Below are positions 1 through 6,075 of a stretch of DNA of 6,107 nt, in pieces. The notes under the pieces are model-generated. The model did not search any database, had not been told where the DNA came from, and worked only from the letters and a program-made list of their open reading frames with translations. Position 1 is the first letter of the stretch. Every line of letters starts with the position of its first letter. The position numbers and the translations under genes are program-made. Source of the stretch: SZUA-430 sp036840015 (GTDB lineage Bacteria; Pseudomonadota; Alphaproteobacteria; Micropepsales; Micropepsaceae); contig DAISVV010000198.1 in NCBI GenBank assembly GCA_036840015.1, positions 1 through 6,107 on the forward strand, written 5' to 3'.

Positions 1-20
1 CTCTGCAGTGCCGGTCAAAG

Positions 21-59
21 GGTATATCAATTGCCTGGGCGGGCAAAATCGGGCATAGT
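21..59 (+). promoter_or_regulatory. Putative promoter with overlapping operator-like element, upstream of the MFS gene
   Basis: A possible sigma-70-like promoter has TTGCCT at 31-36, a 17-bp spacer and CATAGT at 54-59, each matching 4 of 6 consensus bases. The AT-rich element GGTATATCAATTGCC (21-35) runs into the -35 box. A short inverted repeat TTGCC-N6-GGCAA (31-46) covers the same place. A protein bound here would block RNA polymerase. The 15-bp element recurs with 12 identities at 6076-6090. The promoter boxes are weak matches, so the exact positions are inference; the repeated element is seen directly. Confidence 0.35.
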
Positions 60-94
60 GCGACAAATGATTCAGATATTGCAGGGGGAAAGAG

Positions 95-1333
95 ATGAGC
101 GGTGGTGAGGCCCAGTCGGGCGAATTCAAGAGGGGTTGGCCCGTCGTCCTGTCGGCGGCCATCGGCATTGCGCTCGGCCTTTCGCCGCTGCCGTTCTACA
201 CGATCGGCATCTTCGTGGAGCCGCTGTCGAAAGAGTTTGGTTGGACGACCTCCCAGATCCAGCTTGGTCTCGCTGTGATGACGCTCACGGTGGTCGTGGC
301 AAGTCCGTTCGTCGGCTGGCTTGCCGACCGGATCGGTGCCCGCCCCGTTGCGCTGACGTCGGTGCTTCTGTTTGGCCTCTCGCTTGCCTCGTTCGCCCTG
401 CTCACCGGTGACATCAACCAGTTCTACCTGACCTGGGCGGCCATGGGCATCATGGGGGCGGGTACGCTGCCAATCACCTGGACGCGTGGCGTGAACTCGT
501 GGTTCGTGGCCAATCGCGGACTTGCGCTTGGCTTTGCGCTTGTCGCGACGGGCCTGGGTGGCGCACTGGCAACACAGATTGCAGGCAAGCTCACGGAGGC
601 GGTGGGCTGGCGCCAGGCCTATATCGGGATTGCTGCTTTGCCCTTGCTGGTGTCGCTGCCCATCGCCCTGTTCATGTTCAACGAACGCAAGGATGCAGCC
701 AACGCGCCGGCGCTTGCGCAATCATCTCTTGGCATGACGCTGGGGCAGGCGGTGTTCCACTGGAGGTTCTGGCTGCTGGCCATTGCGTTCGTTCCCATCT
801 CGCTGGCGCTGGGCGGGGTTGTGCCGAACCTTGTGCCCATCCTGACGAGCGAGGGTTTCTCGCGCGAGGAAGCAATCGGCATGGCCAGCCTGATCGGCCT
901 TGTGGTTGCGATCGGACGTGTCGGTGGTGGCTGGCTGATCGACCGGTTCTGGGCGCCGCGCGTCGCCTTCATCATGCTGGCGGCACCGGTGATCGGCCTT
1001 GTCGAGCTGTCGCTGCCGGGCAGCATCAGCTACCTGTTTGCCGTTGGCGCGGTTGTGCTGATTGGCCTTGCCCTGGGCGTCGAGTACGACTTCATGGCCT
1101 TCATGACGGCCCGCTATTTCGGGATGCGGAGCTATGCTGCCGTCTATGGGGCGCTATACGGCTTCTTTGCGCTTGGAGCGGGGCTTGGTCCGGTCTGGTA
1201 TGCGCGCATGGCTGAAGCCAATGGCGGTGATTTCGGCGAGGCGCTGCTTCTCGGTGGCCTCATGACGATGGTCGGCGCCGCCCTGCTGCCGATCCTCGGT
1301 GCCTATCCCGAATTCAAGAAGTCGGGCGACTAG
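95..1333 (+). CDS. MFS transporter, monocarboxylate/oxalate-formate-antiporter-like
   Basis: This 412-residue inner-membrane protein has the length and hydrophobic pattern of a 12-helix major facilitator carrier. The family signature after helix 2 is clear at residues 74-84 (GWLADRIGARP), and its degenerate copy after helix 8 is at 278-288 (GGWLIDRFWAP). A hydrophilic central loop lies at about 196-215. The stretch GVEYDF near 329-334, with acidic residues in a predicted helix of the second half, resembles carriers of small organic acids in the oxalate/formate antiporter and monocarboxylate groups. The ATG at 95 is preceded by a purine-rich ribosome site (GGGGGAAAGAG). The gene has its own promoter region and ends 5 bp from the convergent reductase gene. 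Import of a carboxylate or aromatic acid is the likeliest role. The substrate is unknown, and drug or metabolite export cannot be excluded. Confidence 0.9.
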   Translation: MSGGEAQSGEFKRGWPVVLSAAIGIALGLSPLPFYTIGIFVEPLSKEFGWTTSQIQLGLAVMTLTVVVASPFVGWLADRIGARPVALTSVLLFGLSLASFALLTGDINQFYLTWAAMGIMGAGTLPITWTRGVNSWFVANRGLALGFALVATGLGGALATQIAGKLTEAVGWRQAYIGIAALPLLVSLPIALFMFNERKDAANAPALAQSSLGMTLGQAVFHWRFWLLAIAFVPISLALGGVVPNLVPILTSEGFSREEAIGMASLIGLVVAIGRVGGGWLIDRFWAPRVAFIMLAAPVIGLVELSLPGSISYLFAVGAVVLIGLALGVEYDFMAFMTARYFGMRSYAAVYGALYGFFALGAGLGPVWYARMAEANGGDFGEALLLGGLMTMVGAALLPILGAYPEFKKSGD

Positions 1334-1338
1334 CGGGG

Positions 1339-2340
1339 TCAGGCGGACGAGACGGCAACGACGCACTTGCCCGTGTTGTTGCCGTTCATCAGTCGCTCGA
1401 ACAGGGCGGGGGCGTTCTCGAGACCCGCGACGCGGTCCTCGACATGGCGCAGGCGTCCGGCCTGCACGAGGGGGGCCGCCTCGCGGATGAACGTTTCCCA
1501 CTGCGGATAGAAGTCATAAACGACGAGGCCCATCACTTGCGCCCGCTTGCCGATTATGGGGCCTACGGGAATGCGCGCGGGGCCATCGGTTGCGTGGTAC
1601 TGGCCTGCGAGGCCGCAAAGCACAATCCGCCCATAGGGTTTGAGCCTAGCGAGAGCGACCTCAAGCATCGATGTGCTCACGTTCTCGAAGTGCACGGTGG
1701 GAGGTGTGGGCAGCGCGCGGTCGAGTTCCTCGAGCCAGCCGGGAGCCTTGTAGTCGATGCAGGCATCGAAGCCGAAGACGTCGCGTACGAGGCGGCACTT
1801 TTCCTGGCCGCCTGCGATTCCCACCACGCGCGCGCCTGCGGCCTTTGCGAGTTGGCCTGCGGTTCCGCCGACGGCTCCTGCGGCCGCATCGACCAGAAGG
1901 ACATCGTCAGGGCCAACCTTCGCCAGTTGCGTGATGCCGGCCCACGCGGTGAGGCCTGGCATGCCCAGCACGGAGAGCCAGGCGCCGGTTGGCACGGTCC
2001 CGGTGGCAATGCGGCGCAGGCGGGAAGAATCCAGGCCCACGCGCTCAACCCAGCCAGCTTCCATCGTGTAGGCCATGTCGCCTGCACGGAACGCGGGCGA
2101 GGCGCTTTCGAGAACCCTGATGATGGCGTGGCCGGGGATGGGGTCGAGGCCCGGGCGTGGTGGCGGTTCGCCCATGTGGCGGCCACGGATGCGGCTGCCG
2201 ACATAGGGGTCGAGCGACACGTCGATGACCTGCGCGAGGACGCCGCCTTCCGGGCACTGTGGGTCGGGCACGTCAACGAGCATGAAGTCCGCGGCGCGCG
2301 GCATGTCCTCGAGCGCCTGCGCCAGGACGACCTGCTTCAA
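1339..2340 (-). CDS. NADP-dependent zinc-free MDR oxidoreductase (alkenal/curcumin/prostaglandin reductase type)
   Basis: This 333-residue cytoplasmic enzyme belongs to the medium-chain dehydrogenase/reductase superfamily, in the leukotriene B4 12-hydroxydehydrogenase and curcumin reductase branch. That branch reduces the C=C bond of alpha,beta-unsaturated carbonyls with NADPH. The N-terminal half shows the family stretch VSLDPYVGSR (41-50). The Rossmann segment starts near 146 with VLLVDAAAGAVGG, giving AxxGxxG at 152-158. K181 lies where this branch contacts the NADP phosphate, and the C-terminus carries the usual NxGKxVV ending (322-328). The cysteine cluster of a structural-zinc MDR is absent. 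The start is TTG at 2340, chosen because the protein then begins like its family and because TTGA overlaps the stop of the upstream VOC gene, implying translational coupling. The alternative ATG at codon 13 would remove the first beta strand. The physiological substrate is unknown; quinone reduction is a less likely alternative. Confidence 0.88.
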   Translation of the reverse strand: MKQVVLAQALEDMPRAADFMLVDVPDPQCPEGGVLAQVIDVSLDPYVGSRIRGRHMGEPPPRPGLDPIPGHAIIRVLESASPAFRAGDMAYTMEAGWVERVGLDSSRLRRIATGTVPTGAWLSVLGMPGLTAWAGITQLAKVGPDDVLLVDAAAGAVGGTAGQLAKAAGARVVGIAGGQEKCRLVRDVFGFDACIDYKAPGWLEELDRALPTPPTVHFENVSTSMLEVALARLKPYGRIVLCGLAGQYHATDGPARIPVGPIIGKRAQVMGLVVYDFYPQWETFIREAAPLVQAGRLRHVEDRVAGLENAPALFERLMNGNNTGKCVVAVSSA

Positions 2341-3230
2341 GGTGCGACGACCTCGAACAGGCTGCCGTCTGGACCGCGTACCGTCGCCGACATGCGGCCG
2401 TCATAGACAGGGCCGGGTCTCACGGCTGGTTCCGTTATGAGCCAGTCCTTCAGCGCCTCGATGCGGCTTGCAAAGTCGGGCAGGGTCAGCGTGCCGACCG
2501 AGACGCCCGGCGGCAGCATGCCGGCGTGTTGCGGGCGCGGCGTCGCCTGCGGCGGGTACTGGTCGAATTCCAGGAACACATCGCGTTCGTGGATGACGGT
2601 TGAGATCGTGTAGAGCTTCTCGTATGGCGTGCCGAAGGCATTGGCCAGCATCGTGTAGACGATCTGCATGTCGCGGCCGAAGGCAAGACCGAGCTTTTCA
2701 ATGCCAAAGCGGATCGAGGCGTGCATGTCCGAACAGGCCAGAACGAAGATGAACAGGCGGTCGATCGGTGCGGTCGCGCGCGGCAGGTCATAGGCCGGCA
2801 GGTCAGAGCGGATCTGCGTGAGGTAGACGATCTCGCCGTCGGGGCCCTTGACCTGCATCGGATAGATGGCGGGCAGGCCATCGATCTCGCGCGGCGGGCC
2901 GATGATCTCGAAGGGGCTCTTGAGCATGCGGGCGTTCGCGGCGAGCACGTCCTGCACGCAGATCTCGATCGCGGCCCAGCCATAGGTCTTCAGGGGGGCG
3001 TAGTCAGGGTGGGGCGCCTGCTTGACGAGGCGCAGATAGATTGGCGTGTCACTTGCCGGCTTCATCACGACGAAGGGTGCGCCAGCTGCCTTGGGGGCGC
3101 CCCAGGATGCTGCGAGGCCGGCGTCGAGGTGACCGCGCTCGACGGTGCGATAGTCCATGAAATCGCGGTAGCGGGCTTCAGCCTTGTCGAGGTCGGCGAC
3201 CGTCAATGTTGCAGCGCGCAAGAGTTTCAT
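2337..3230 (-). CDS. Two-module VOC (glyoxalase/extradiol dioxygenase fold) family protein
   Basis: The 297-residue product looks like two fused vicinal-oxygen-chelate modules, about 1-142 and 157-297. Each module ends in the typical turn before the last strand (KGPDGEIVYL near 128-137, RGPDGSLFEV near 285-294). The first unit starts LRAATLTVADLDKAEARY, the usual VOC opening. However, the opening His metal ligand is replaced by Ala6, and the module-1 Glu position appears to be Tyr136. Only E293 in module 2 looks retained, so a classical metal site is doubtful. The ATG at 3230 is preceded by GGGTGA at good spacing and begins exactly at the domain; upstream in-frame ATGs at 3257 and 3308 would run through the inverted repeat of the promoter region. 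The gene is first in a pair with the MDR reductase. It may bind or rearrange the same substrate, but I cannot name a reaction. Confidence 0.85.
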   Translation of the reverse strand: MKLLRAATLTVADLDKAEARYRDFMDYRTVERGHLDAGLAASWGAPKAAGAPFVVMKPASDTPIYLRLVKQAPHPDYAPLKTYGWAAIEICVQDVLAANARMLKSPFEIIGPPREIDGLPAIYPMQVKGPDGEIVYLTQIRSDLPAYDLPRATAPIDRLFIFVLACSDMHASIRFGIEKLGLAFGRDMQIVYTMLANAFGTPYEKLYTISTVIHERDVFLEFDQYPPQATPRPQHAGMLPPGVSVGTLTLPDFASRIEALKDWLITEPAVRPGPVYDGRMSATVRGPDGSLFEVVAP

Positions 3231-3306
3231 TGCTTCACCCCCGTTGGGAATTGGCATATCATTTTTCTGATATGCCCGATGCTGCGGGTCTCGGCAAGGA
3301 GTGCGC
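3231..3306. promoter_or_regulatory. Divergent promoter region between the VOC and DUF1330 genes
   Basis: This 76-bp region must hold promoters for both operons. On the plus strand, TTCACC (3234-3239), a 17-bp spacer and TATCAT (3257-3262) give a plausible promoter with a leader of about 38 bases. On the minus strand, TTGCCG (3297-3292), a 17-bp spacer and CATATC (3274-3269) is a weaker candidate. Both candidate -10 boxes fall inside the inverted repeat at 3253-3276, so one bound protein could act on both genes. The ribosome sites are GGGTGA for the VOC gene and AAGGA (3296-3300) for DUF1330. The existence of promoters here follows from the divergent arrangement; the exact boxes are inference. 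Confidence 0.5.
3253..3276. promoter_or_regulatory. Perfect 24-bp inverted repeat, candidate operator
   Basis: Two perfect 9-bp arms, ggcatatca (3253-3261) and tgatatgcc (3268-3276), flank the 6-base spacer tttttc. The site is AT-rich in GC-rich surroundings and sits centrally between two divergent genes, typical of a binding site for a dimeric repressor of the TetR, MarR or GntR type. The hairpin lacks a following T tract on either strand and lies before both starts, so a terminator is unlikely. No regulator gene is in the window, so the binding protein is unknown. Confidence 0.6.
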
Positions 3307-3603
3307 ATGGCCGCCTACATGATTGTCTTCGCCAAGGTTCACGACCGGGCGAGTTTCCTGGAGACTTATGGCAAGCCGGCTGCGGAACTGGTGGCGCGGT
3401 TTGGCGGGCGCTATGTGGTCCGGGCGCCCGGCGGCCGCCTGCTCGAGGGGCAATTCGGAGACGGGCAGGCGGTTGTGATATCCGAATGGCCGGACCGGGC
3501 CGCGATCGAGCGGTTCTGGAATTCGCCGGAGTACCAACCCCTGAAGGATGCGCGCCAGAAGCTTGCCGATGTCAACGTCCTGATCGTGGAGCAACCCCAA
3601 TGA
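3307..3603 (+). CDS. DUF1330 family protein
   Basis: This 98-residue soluble protein has the size and landmarks of DUF1330, a family with the dimeric alpha/beta-barrel (ferredoxin-like) fold. It has an opening strand MAAYMIVFAKV, a helix (16-32), GGRYVVRA (33-40), a strand with the WPDRAAIERFWNSPEY segment (61-76) characteristic of the family, and a closing strand (VLIVEQ). DUF1330 proteins have no agreed function, although the fold is shared with small monooxygenases and isomerases that bind hydrophobic ligands. The ATG at 3307 has AGGA six bases upstream; a GTG at 3301 in the same frame abuts the ribosome site and is less likely. Its stop overlaps the next start (ATGA, 3600-3603), coupling it to the secreted protein downstream. 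It is divergent from the VOC/reductase unit and probably shares control with it. Confidence 0.87.
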   Translation: MAAYMIVFAKVHDRASFLETYGKPAAELVARFGGRYVVRAPGGRLLEGQFGDGQAVVISEWPDRAAIERFWNSPEYQPLKDARQKLADVNVLIVEQPQ

Positions 3604-4379
3604 TGCGCTTGCTCCTGCTTGTCTTGCTTTGCCTCGGCAGTGCTGCTGCGGCGCAGTCCTTGCCGGACAAGGTTGCGGGGGCGTTGCCCGTGGAGGCGGC
3701 GCTGGAAGGGCGTGACATCGTCGCGCGTGCTCACAAGGCGGCGGGCGGGCCCGAATGGGTGCGGCCGAAGTCGCTCTACATGAAGGGCGAGGCGGTGTTC
3801 TACACGGCGCAGGGTGTCCGGCGCTGCGAGCAGTACGAGATGTGGCGTGTCTATCCGGCGAAGACCGGGGCTGCGCATGCGGCGAACGGGCGTGTGCGGA
3901 TCCAGTATTCCTGCGCGGGCAAGCTTGCGATGCTGCTGACCTTCGATGGCGAGAACACCTACACGATGGCGGGCAAGATGCCCAAGTCGGATGCCGACAA
4001 GGAGTGGTCCGAAAATTTCGGGTTCGGTGTCATCCGTTATGCGCTGGACGAGGGTTTCCGTGTCGAGCGATTGCCCGATGACGTGCTTGAGGGGCGCGCC
4101 GTCTTCATCGTGCGGGTCATCGATCCGCAGGGTGGCAAGACGCTGTTTTCCATTGCCCAGGATGACTATGCGGTACTGCGCGTTGCCTTCGCCACGCCCC
4201 GCGGCTGGCATGAGCGGATCTATTCCGACTTCTTCCGCCAGCCCCGCTCGGCCTGGGTGCAGCCCTCGCGCATACGCCTGTTCTACGATGGCGTGAAGCA
4301 GAACGAGTTGTTCTGGCAGTCGTTTGCCCTGGGGCAGGAGTATCCCGATACGCTCTTCAGGGTCGAGGCGCCGCGCTAG
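3600..4379 (+). CDS. Secreted protein of unknown function, LolA/LolB-like appearance
   Basis: The 259-residue product starts with a clear Sec signal peptide: MMR, then a hydrophobic run (about 4-17) and a likely signal peptidase I site after AAAA near residue 18. C11 is preceded by Leu, which does not fit a lipobox, so a free periplasmic protein is more likely than a lipoprotein. The mature part opens with EGRDIVARAHKAAGGPEW (36-53) and continues as alternating strands (LYMKGEAVFY, MWRVYP, GRVRIQYSC, AMLLTFDGENTYTM), reminiscent of the open beta half-barrel of outer-membrane lipoprotein-sorting proteins. That likeness is by eye only. C76 and C105 could form a disulfide. Two adjacent ATGs (3600, 3603) are possible starts, both overlapping the DUF1330 stop. 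The usual partner genes of Lol transport are absent, so a ligand-binding or envelope role tied to its neighbours is as likely. The function is not recognised. Confidence 0.82.
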   Translation: MMRLLLLVLLCLGSAAAAQSLPDKVAGALPVEAALEGRDIVARAHKAAGGPEWVRPKSLYMKGEAVFYTAQGVRRCEQYEMWRVYPAKTGAAHAANGRVRIQYSCAGKLAMLLTFDGENTYTMAGKMPKSDADKEWSENFGFGVIRYALDEGFRVERLPDDVLEGRAVFIVRVIDPQGGKTLFSIAQDDYAVLRVAFATPRGWHERIYSDFFRQPRSAWVQPSRIRLFYDGVKQNELFWQSFALGQEYPDTLFRVEAPR

Positions 4380-4384
4380 GTTTC

Positions 4385-4401
4385 CTGAAGGCTCGCTTCA
4401 G
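4385..4401. terminator. Small hairpin between convergent genes, possible weak bidirectional terminator
   Basis: An inverted repeat ctgaag (4385-4390), gctcg loop and cttcag (4396-4401) lies in the 18-bp gap between two convergent genes and runs over the stop codon of the minus-strand gene. It is the only hairpin in the gap. No T tract follows on either strand, so intrinsic termination would be weak. Confidence 0.3.
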
Positions 4402-4763
4402 TTCTTCGCAAGTTCGTCCGCGAGATCTTCGTTGGTCGACTCGCGTGCGACCAGTGCTTCCCGATCCTGCTGGAGCACGCGCAGGATCCGTGCGAGGTAC
4501 TCCTGCGTCCAGGCCCCGCGTTCCGCAGCCTCGGCCTTGGTGGGATTGAATGCCTCGATGTCAGCGCGCGAGAACTTGCCGCTGCGTTCCAGGAGACGTT
4601 CCACCGTGTCGAGGCGTTCGCGCAGGACAGATACTTCCTGTGCCAGCGCCATGACGATGGTCATCAGGCGCTCGGTGTCCTGGTCCTTGAGGAACCAGGG
4701 GCGCTTGCCCTTGGATTTGGCGCCTGCGAGCGCGAGCGGATCGATCTTGCTGTTGCTGCTCAT
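4398..4763 (-). CDS. Small coiled-coil protein, partner of the methyltransferase
   Basis: I do not recognise this 121-residue charged, soluble protein as a named family. After a basic, Lys-rich N-terminus (about 6-26, with RPWFLKDQD at 21-29), residues 33-58 form a clean heptad pattern: L33, V37, L40, V44, L47, L51, V54 and L58 are spaced 4-3-4-3 throughout, predicting a dimeric or trimeric coiled coil. A second amphipathic helix is likely at about 84-108. There is no signal peptide or membrane segment. The ATG at 4763 overlaps the methyltransferase stop (ATGA), and AAAGGG about ten bases upstream can serve as a ribosome site. Such coupling usually means the two products work together, so an oligomerising or adaptor subunit of the methyltransferase is a reasonable inference. 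A resemblance to phasin-like helical proteins was considered, but nothing specific supports it. Confidence 0.75.
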   Translation of the reverse strand: MSSNSKIDPLALAGAKSKGKRPWFLKDQDTERLMTIVMALAQEVSVLRERLDTVERLLERSGKFSRADIEAFNPTKAEAAERGAWTQEYLARILRVLQQDREALVARESTNEDLADELAKN

Positions 4764-6040
4764 TCCGCTGCTGCCCTTTCAGACCGCGCGCGCGCAGGCT
4801 GGCGCGCGCCCACGACATGCCAGGCGGCCTTTCGGCCATAGTCTTCCTGCTTGGTATCCTTCGCTGCCTCCGGGAAGACCTTGGGATCGACAACGGCGGC
4901 GACACCGCCATGAATGAGTGTCTCGCGACCGAAACCTGCCTTGCCCATCCACGCGTCGAGGTCGATCTCGTGCATCTTCGTCCAGAAGGGTTCGTTGTTG
5001 TAGAAGGCGTCCCAGTCTCGCATGGCCTGCTCGAACAGCGGCATGGCGGCGTCGTATTGCGGTTGCTCGACATGCAGGACGATGCCGCCTGGCTTCAGCA
5101 GGCGCTGGGTCTCGGCGAAGATCTCCTGCATCGAGCGATAGCTGGTTTCGTGCAGGAACATGGTTGACTGGATCCAGTCGAAGCTTTCATTCTCGAACTG
5201 CTTCAGCTTCGCGACGTCAGCCTGGACGAAGGTGATGTTCTTCACACCCAGCGACCGTGCGCGCGCTGCTCCATAGCGCAGCATCGGGGCGCCGACGTCG
5301 ACGGCGATCACCTCGGCATCCGGGAAGGCCTCGGCGATGGGAACAACGTTGTGGCCAAGGCCGCAGCCGAGGTCGAGGATGCGCTTCGGGCGGAAACCTT
5401 TCAGGTTCTCCTTCACCCATTTTACAACGGCCTGTCCGCCGCCATCGTTCAGGGCGCCAAGCATGCCGCCTGTCGTCGCGAAAAGGCCTACGTCATAGTT
5501 CGCAGCACCCGTTGCATCGCCATCGGTCAGTTCGGTGTGATAGCTGCCGGGCATGCAGTGATGGTCGACGCCGGAGACGCTGCGCGGCAGTTCAAGTGCC
5601 GGGTCGAGCTGTAGCTGCTTTCCGGTTGCGAGCTTTGCGACGCGTGCGTTGAGTTCGTCTGCCTGGCGCAAGGTCACCCAGCGTCCGGCCTGCTGCCGCT
5701 GTTCCATCGTGGCGCGGCGCAGCGCGGACCACCACTGGAACATCGGATCCTGCACGAGTGCCTTGCGTACTTCGTGGCGGTTGGCGAAGGGGCGCTTGTT
5801 GGCAGCCCTGAAGGCGGGCTCGGCGCGCTTGTCGAATGCCTCCTTCACGCCGGGCATCACGTTGGTCGCGAGATGCCGGTTCAGGTGGGCAAGGAAGTTG
5901 AAGCGTGCGGCCTCGTCATGGCTCACCTCCGGAAAGACGCCGTGCTTGCCGACGACCCTGTAGTCGGGCGGGCCGTCATAGGGACGCGCGGACGCGCGTT
6001 TCGCGGGGGTCGCCTTGGCATTGCGCTTGCTGGTCTTCAT
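4760..6040 (-). CDS. Class I SAM-dependent methyltransferase with long N-terminal extension
   Basis: The 426-residue product carries a Rossmann methyltransferase domain at about 215-375. Motif I is ILDLGCGLGHN (221-231), the acidic end of strand 2 is VIAVDVG with D248, motif II-like QADVAKL puts D275 near the adenine, and LLKPGG (314-319) precedes strand 5. H297 in MFLHET is a possible catalytic or substrate residue. About 215 residues precede this domain: a Lys/Arg/Ala-rich, probably disordered head (1-20), then a largely helical, Trp- and Arg-containing region of unknown function (about 40-150). The C-terminus (411-426) is again Arg/Ala-rich. The start at 6040 has AAGGAG eight bases upstream; a TTG at 6085 would lie inside the promoter element. 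Small-molecule methylation is likelier than RNA or protein methylation because no substrate-specific domain is seen. The target is unknown. Confidence 0.87.
   Translation of the reverse strand: MKTSKRNAKATPAKRASARPYDGPPDYRVVGKHGVFPEVSHDEAARFNFLAHLNRHLATNVMPGVKEAFDKRAEPAFRAANKRPFANRHEVRKALVQDPMFQWWSALRRATMEQRQQAGRWVTLRQADELNARVAKLATGKQLQLDPALELPRSVSGVDHHCMPGSYHTELTDGDATGAANYDVGLFATTGGMLGALNDGGGQAVVKWVKENLKGFRPKRILDLGCGLGHNVVPIAEAFPDAEVIAVDVGAPMLRYGAARARSLGVKNITFVQADVAKLKQFENESFDWIQSTMFLHETSYRSMQEIFAETQRLLKPGGIVLHVEQPQYDAAMPLFEQAMRDWDAFYNNEPFWTKMHEIDLDAWMGKAGFGRETLIHGGVAAVVDPKVFPEAAKDTKQEDYGRKAAWHVVGARQPARARSERAAAE
4788..4809 (-). repeat. Perfect GC-only hairpin at the 3' end of the methyltransferase gene
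   Basis: Two 8-base arms of alternating GC (4788-4795 and 4802-4809) flank a 6-base loop. Together with 4785-4787 they form an 11-base CG alternation. In the mRNA the stem would lie 25 bases before the start codon of the coiled-coil gene, inside the codons for the Arg/Ala-rich tail. It may merely reflect GC-rich Ala/Arg codons, but its position could influence coupling or transcript stability. Confidence 0.45.
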
Positions 6041-6075
6041 CTGCCGCTCCTTTGTGCTTCCATCATGCGATAAGT

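Noticed and set aside
1334..1338. Terminator between the convergent MFS and reductase genes
   Set aside because: The gap is 5 bp and I found no stem or T tract around it.
1444..2406. Long plus-strand open frame (320 codons) opposite the reductase gene
   Set aside because: It is antisense to a well-recognised MDR enzyme, has no family-like motifs, and its composition is that of a mirror frame in GC-rich DNA.
3253..3276. The inverted repeat as an intrinsic terminator
   Set aside because: It lies upstream of both divergent genes, its stem is AT-rich, and no T tract follows it.
3231..3308. 26-residue N-terminal extension of the VOC protein
   Set aside because: It would run through the inverted repeat and overlap the DUF1330 start. 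The ATG at 3230 has a ribosome site and begins at the domain.
2721..3599. Upstream extension of the secreted-protein reading frame to 2721
   Set aside because: The frame is open by chance through the antisense of the VOC gene and through DUF1330. The real start is marked by the signal peptide at 3600.
3600..3640. Lipoprotein signal with Cys11 as the acylated residue
   Set aside because: The residue before the Cys is Leu, not Gly, Ala or Ser, and a good signal peptidase I site follows at about residue 18.
3411..4211. Minus-strand open frame of 266 codons
   Set aside because: It is antisense to both DUF1330 and the secreted protein, with His/Arg-rich low-information sequence and no recognisable domain.
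4324..4917. Plus-strand open frame of 197 codons across the convergent junction
   Set aside because: It is Ser/Arg-rich mirror sequence opposite the coiled-coil and methyltransferase genes.
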